Notes under the pieces: model-generated
What the model was told of the DNA's origin: nothing
Seen by the model: only the letters and a program-made list of their open reading frames with translations
The model's database searches: none
Assembly: GCA_003225595.1 (NCBI GenBank)
Contig: QIAR01000137.1
Coordinates: forward strand, 1 to 8,111
Source: Acidobacteriota bacterium
GTDB taxonomy: Bacteria; Acidobacteriota; Terriglobia; Terriglobales; Acidobacteriaceae
Reading direction: 5' to 3'
DNA: 8,111 bases
Made by a program: the position numbers and the translations under genes
Shown: piece by piece, positions 5,976 to 8,111 of the stretch
Layout: each line of letters starts with the position of its first letter
How positions within the stretch are numbered: position 1 is the stretch's first letter

Positions 5976-7016
5976 TCAGGCCAGTTGAAAGATTATGTGA
6001 AGAACCGCTGTCGAATCCGCGGGCTGGCCATCCCGCAGCGCCGGCTTAAAGCGAATCTGTTCAGCAGCACGTACCGCGGCTTCATCCAAACCATGCCCGA
6101 GACCACGCACGACGCGCAGGACCCGCACCTGACCGGACGCCTCGAAGATTACCTCAAGCAAAACTTCGCCTTCTACACGCAACTTTCTAGCTTCCTCGGT
6201 GTAGACGGGCAGCGGTTTGGAAATGATCTCAGCAGGCAAGACTTTAGGAGCCTGTTCGGCCGGCTTGGGACGCGCCTGAGCCGTTGCCGCCGCATCGGCA
6301 TCTCCAAAACCGCCCTGCCGTACCGCACCGTGTGCGGAAACGCGGCTGCTTCCGTCGCCGGTGGCGACCCCATTCCCAAATCCCGCGCTGGCAACCACAC
6401 CGCGAGCGCCACGAGCGCCTCCAGTCCCGTTGCCATACCCGGGCCCTGAAGGCAGGTCAAACGAGCCTGACTGCGCGATGGTCACCGGCCGGCCGTTCTT
6501 TGGCTGGGCGGGGACACCGTTCGGGTCTCCAAAACCACCGGTCTGTACCTGCTGCGGCGCTCGAGCGATGGTCGGCGTCGCTGAACTCCCAGTGGAAAAC
6601 ACATTTGTGCGGACCGGTTGACGCGGAATCACAGGTGTAGCCGCCGGTAATGGCGTTGGCTTTCGGGCAGCGATTTCTACCTTGGGAGCCAGATCGACCT
6701 CAAGTTTCGGTTTTGGAGGACGAACTGGCAGCCGGAGATTGTCTGGGACAGGCTTGTCGACACGTACAACGACCGAGGGTCTCTCCAGCAATCGCACCGG
6801 GGCAGGCTCGTGATTTATTGGGGGTGGCGTATCCACCAGTCGAATGAAATGGTAGTCCCTTGCCCGGGGGACCAGAACCTCAGGGTGTAGCACCCCGACC
6901 CAGAGCAGAAGGAAACAGACCAAGCCTTGAGTTCCAAGGCTGAGGATGAACTCTCTCCAGGGCGGCCTCCATTGCGGTAGTGGTGAGAACGGACCGTGCT
7001 GCGGAGAAACAGGCAT
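5976..7016 (-). CDS. TonB-like energy transducer with Gly-rich repeat linker
   Basis: A 346-residue inner-membrane-anchored protein. Residues 1-22 are cytoplasmic; one membrane segment lies at about 23-47 (FILSLGTQGLVCFLLLWVGV). A Pro/Lys/Val-rich region follows at about 60-135 (PPPINHEPAPV, RPPKPKLEVDLAPK), as in TonB periplasm-spanning linkers. Residues 155-245 are Gly-rich with four copies of a GGFG-like motif. The TonB C-terminal domain is at about 268-346: PVYTEEARKLRVEGEVLLEV, the strand after GQV, DEAAVRAAEQIRFKPAL and a last strand ending the protein. TonB C-domains contact outer-membrane receptors and pass on proton-motive energy from ExbB/ExbD, whose genes are not here. The ATG at 7016 lacks a good ribosome binding site (GGAG only about 16 nt upstream); the frame stays open upstream to a TAG but offers only CTG codons. 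First gene of a probable two-gene operon with the M48 protease. Confidence 0.85.
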   Translation of the reverse strand: MPVSPQHGPFSPLPQWRPPWREFILSLGTQGLVCFLLLWVGVLHPEVLVPRARDYHFIRLVDTPPPINHEPAPVRLLERPSVVVRVDKPVPDNLRLPVRPPKPKLEVDLAPKVEIAARKPTPLPAATPVIPRQPVRTNVFSTGSSATPTIARAPQQVQTGGFGDPNGVPAQPKNGRPVTIAQSGSFDLPSGPGYGNGTGGARGARGVVASAGFGNGVATGDGSSRVSAHGAVRQGGFGDADAAATAQARPKPAEQAPKVLPAEIISKPLPVYTEEARKLRVEGEVLLEVIFEASGQVRVLRVVRGLGHGLDEAAVRAAEQIRFKPALRDGQPADSTAVLHIIFQLA

Positions 7017-7079
7017 AGACAGGTCTAGTGGTGCTCCGTTCAGAGTAGCTGTTCTCTAAAAACTCCTGGACGAAGTGTT

Positions 7080-7116
7080 CCCGAACTGGCTGGCGAACCG
7101 GGAAAAAGAGTTCGGG
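7080..7116. repeat. Inverted repeat close to the tonB start
   Basis: CCCGAAC (7080-7086) faces GTTCGGG (7110-7116), a perfect 7-bp repeat with a 23-bp spacer; a further CGAACCGGG word lies in the spacer. It would sit in the 5' untranslated region of the tonB-like gene if transcription starts upstream. Confidence 0.35.
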
Positions 7117-7139
7117 GTACTCCTTTGTAGCAACAGCAC

Positions 7140-7186
7140 GAATAAGGCCACTTGTGAGGGAAACGGCGAAACTAAGCGGCTTATTC
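7140..7186. repeat. Inverted repeat in the tonB leader
   Basis: On the plus strand GAATAAGGCC (7140-7149) faces GGCTTATTC (7178-7186), forming nine pairs with one bulged base and a 28-nt loop. No T-run follows on either strand, so it is not a typical terminator. Confidence 0.35.
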
Positions 7187-7191
7187 AACAG

Positions 7192-7314
7192 CTACTTACA
7201 TTGGATAGCGAGCATGTTATCAGATGCTGCTGTCACATCGCAAAGATTTTCAACTTGTAGGTAGCGCTGGGCATCTTTTTTGCACCCAGGATGGGAAACA
7301 AAGGCGAGAACCAA
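7192..7314 (-). other. Unassigned 40-codon coding-like frame
   Basis: On the minus strand a frame open from the TGA at 7344-7342 to the TAG at 7194-7192 reads MVLAFVSHPGCKKDAQRYLQ from a possible TTG start at 7314 and ends with NMLAIQCK. It looks like protein more than random sequence (balanced residues, charged and hydrophobic alternation) but has no ATG near its start and only GAAGG about 12 nt upstream. A second short frame, MPSATYKLKIFAM, overlaps it at 7272-7231. I do not recognise a family. It could be a small peptide gene, the remnant of a lost gene, or a conserved non-coding element that happens to be open. Confidence 0.2.
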
Positions 7315-7329
7315 AGTACAGTATTTACC

Positions 7330-7352
7330 TTCTGTTTCGCGTCAAAACAGAA
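7330..7352 (-). terminator. Hairpin after the dehydrogenase gene
   Basis: In the minus direction TTCTGTTT-tgacgcg-AAACAGAA is a perfect 8-bp inverted repeat (extendable by a T-G and a G-C pair), beginning about 18 nt after the TAG at 7373-7371. Its position suits transcription termination or 3'-end protection of the dehydrogenase mRNA. No T-run follows, so intrinsic termination is uncertain. Confidence 0.4.
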
Positions 7353-7370
7353 TCAGCTAGCAATGCCGCA

Positions 7371-8111
7371 CTAGCAGCGCATGATGTTTGCACTGTTGAT
7401 ACCCTTGGTGGCATTACGTGTATCGACCACCAGTTGAGACTCTTCGACAATACGCCGGTAATCGTAGTCGGAATGGTCGGTCACGATCACCACACAGTCG
7501 TACTGGCCCAGGTTGTCTAGAGAGGAGCACCTCATCTGCAAATCGTATTTTCGTCCTTTGCCGATGAAGGGGAAGTATGGATCGTGATAGCTGACCTGTG
7601 CGCCTTCCTTTTGCAGCAGCTCGATGATGGTGAGGGCGGGAGATTCGCGGAGATCGTCAATATCCTTCTTGTACGCGACTCCCAGTACCAGCACTCGCGC
7701 TCCGTTGAGGGCTTTCTTCTGCTGGTTTAGCGCAGCCACGACCGAGCCAAGCACGTGATATGGCATCGAGATGTTGATTTCGCCAGCCAGTTCGATGAAA
7801 CGCGTGCGGAAATCCCATTCCTTGGCCTTCCACGACAGGTAAAAGGGATCGACCGGGATGCAGTGTCCGCCCAAGCCGGGTCCGGGATAGAAGGGCTGGA
7901 AACCGAACGGCTTGGTGGATGCTGCGTCTATCACTTCCCAGATATTCAGGCCCATGCGCAGGCACAGCAACTTCAGTTCATTTACCAGGGCGATATTCAC
8001 GCATCGGTAAATATTCTCCAGCAGCTTGGTCATCTCCGCTGCTGCAGGCGAGGAGACGCGCACGGTGCGGCTGAAGATCGAACCATATAGTGCAGCTGCG
8101 AGTTCGGCTGC
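7371..8111 (-). CDS. Nucleotide-sugar dehydrogenase, WbpA-like, C-terminal part (cut by right edge)
   Basis: The C-terminal 246 residues of a UDP-glucose/UDP-GlcNAc 6-dehydrogenase family enzyme, which oxidises C6 of a UDP-sugar to the uronic acid with two NAD+. Usual length is about 430, so the NAD-binding Rossmann half lies beyond the window. Seen from the edge: the central domain with SSPAAAEMTKLLENIYRCVN and LVNELK; FYPGPGLGGHCIPVDPFYL with the catalytic Cys at codon 84 of the visible part (7862-7860); FIELAGEIN; then the UDP-binding C-terminal domain with VLVLGVAYKKDIDDLRESPA, YHDPYFP and the final VVDTRN strand. The GGHCIPVDPFYLSWKAKE wording is closer to WbpA/WecC-type enzymes acting on N-acetylated UDP-sugars than to UDP-glucose dehydrogenase proper, but the exact substrate cannot be fixed. 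It supplies precursors for surface polysaccharide. The frame is open to the edge; the true start is outside. Confidence 0.93.
   Translation of the reverse strand, partial: AAELAAALYGSIFSRTVRVSSPAAAEMTKLLENIYRCVNIALVNELKLLCLRMGLNIWEVIDAASTKPFGFQPFYPGPGLGGHCIPVDPFYLSWKAKEWDFRTRFIELAGEINISMPYHVLGSVVAALNQQKKALNGARVLVLGVAYKKDIDDLRESPALTIIELLQKEGAQVSYHDPYFPFIGKGRKYDLQMRCSSLDNLGQYDCVVIVTDHSDYDYRRIVEESQLVVDTRNATKGINSANIMRC

Larger units (their letters stand above)
7017..7370 (-). promoter_or_regulatory. 354-bp intergenic region upstream of the TonB-like gene
   Basis: No established gene is seen. In the minus direction it holds, in order: a perfect hairpin (7352-7330) just after the dehydrogenase stop; a 40-codon coding-like frame (7314-7192); an imperfect inverted repeat GAATAAG(c)CC/GG(c)CTTATTC at 7186-7178 and 7149-7140 with a long loop; and a second repeat, CCCGAAC/GTTCGGG, at 7116-7110 and 7086-7080. 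A weak promoter-like pair TTGCGA/TAACAT with an 18-bp spacer lies within the coding-like frame. The structure suggests a regulated leader for the TonB-M48 unit, but no known riboswitch could be recognised. Confidence 0.35.

Noticed and set aside
6880..7188. 102-codon minus-strand frame overlapping the start of the TonB-like gene
   Set aside because: Its last part is a frame-shifted shadow of the TonB N-terminus and it starts at a TTG without a ribosome binding site; its upstream part alone is too weak to call a gene.
7221..7275. Words CGCAAAG and GTAGGTAGCG on the plus strand, resembling parts of the c-di-GMP-I (GEMM) riboswitch
   Set aside because: The stem needed between the two words is too short, the GGCAAACC part is missing, and no plus-strand gene follows.

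Overview
The window looks like chromosomal DNA of a Gram-negative, moderately GC-rich bacterium, most likely an Acidobacteriota (Terriglobia-like) member. This rests on a TonB-type energy transducer with a Gly-rich linker, a secreted M48 metalloprotease with a large extra N-terminal domain, a NarL-type two-component pair, a Flp pilin, and a WbpA-like nucleotide-sugar dehydrogenase. The taxonomic call is inference from protein style, not a marker gene. No rRNA, tRNA, transposase, phage gene or CRISPR array was seen.

Layout. Positions 1-1042 (minus) hold the N-terminal membrane half of a large protein cut by the left edge. It is probably a sensor histidine kinase, because about ten hydrophobic segments lead into a signalling-type helix. 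A 96-bp divergent control region (1043-1138) with a perfect 16-bp palindrome separates it from a plus-strand operon. That operon encodes a six-TM, GAF-like/HisKA_3/HATPase sensor kinase (1139-3052) and its NarL/FixJ response regulator (3045-3731), which overlap by 8 bp. After a 222-bp leader comes a 55-residue Flp-family prepilin (3954-4121) with a GTG start and a clear prepilin-peptidase site.

Convergent to these, on the minus strand, is a tight two-gene unit: a TonB-like protein (7016-5976), then 25 bp later a secreted M48 zinc protease (5950-4229). Upstream of tonB is a 354-bp intergenic stretch (7017-7370) with several inverted repeats and a 40-codon coding-like frame that I cannot assign. 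At the right edge (7371-8111, minus) is the C-terminal part of a nucleotide-sugar dehydrogenase, which supplies a uronic-acid-type sugar for surface polysaccharide.

How the parts may fit: most genes concern the cell envelope and its sensing. The kinase/regulator pair next to the pilin suggests, but does not prove, signal-controlled pilus expression. TonB plus a periplasmic M48 protease suggests an energised or quality-control function at the outer membrane. No clearly undescribed system is complete here. The best candidates for follow-up are the 7017-7370 region, the TonB-M48 pair with its unusual domains, and the kinase-regulator-pilin arrangement with its palindrome.
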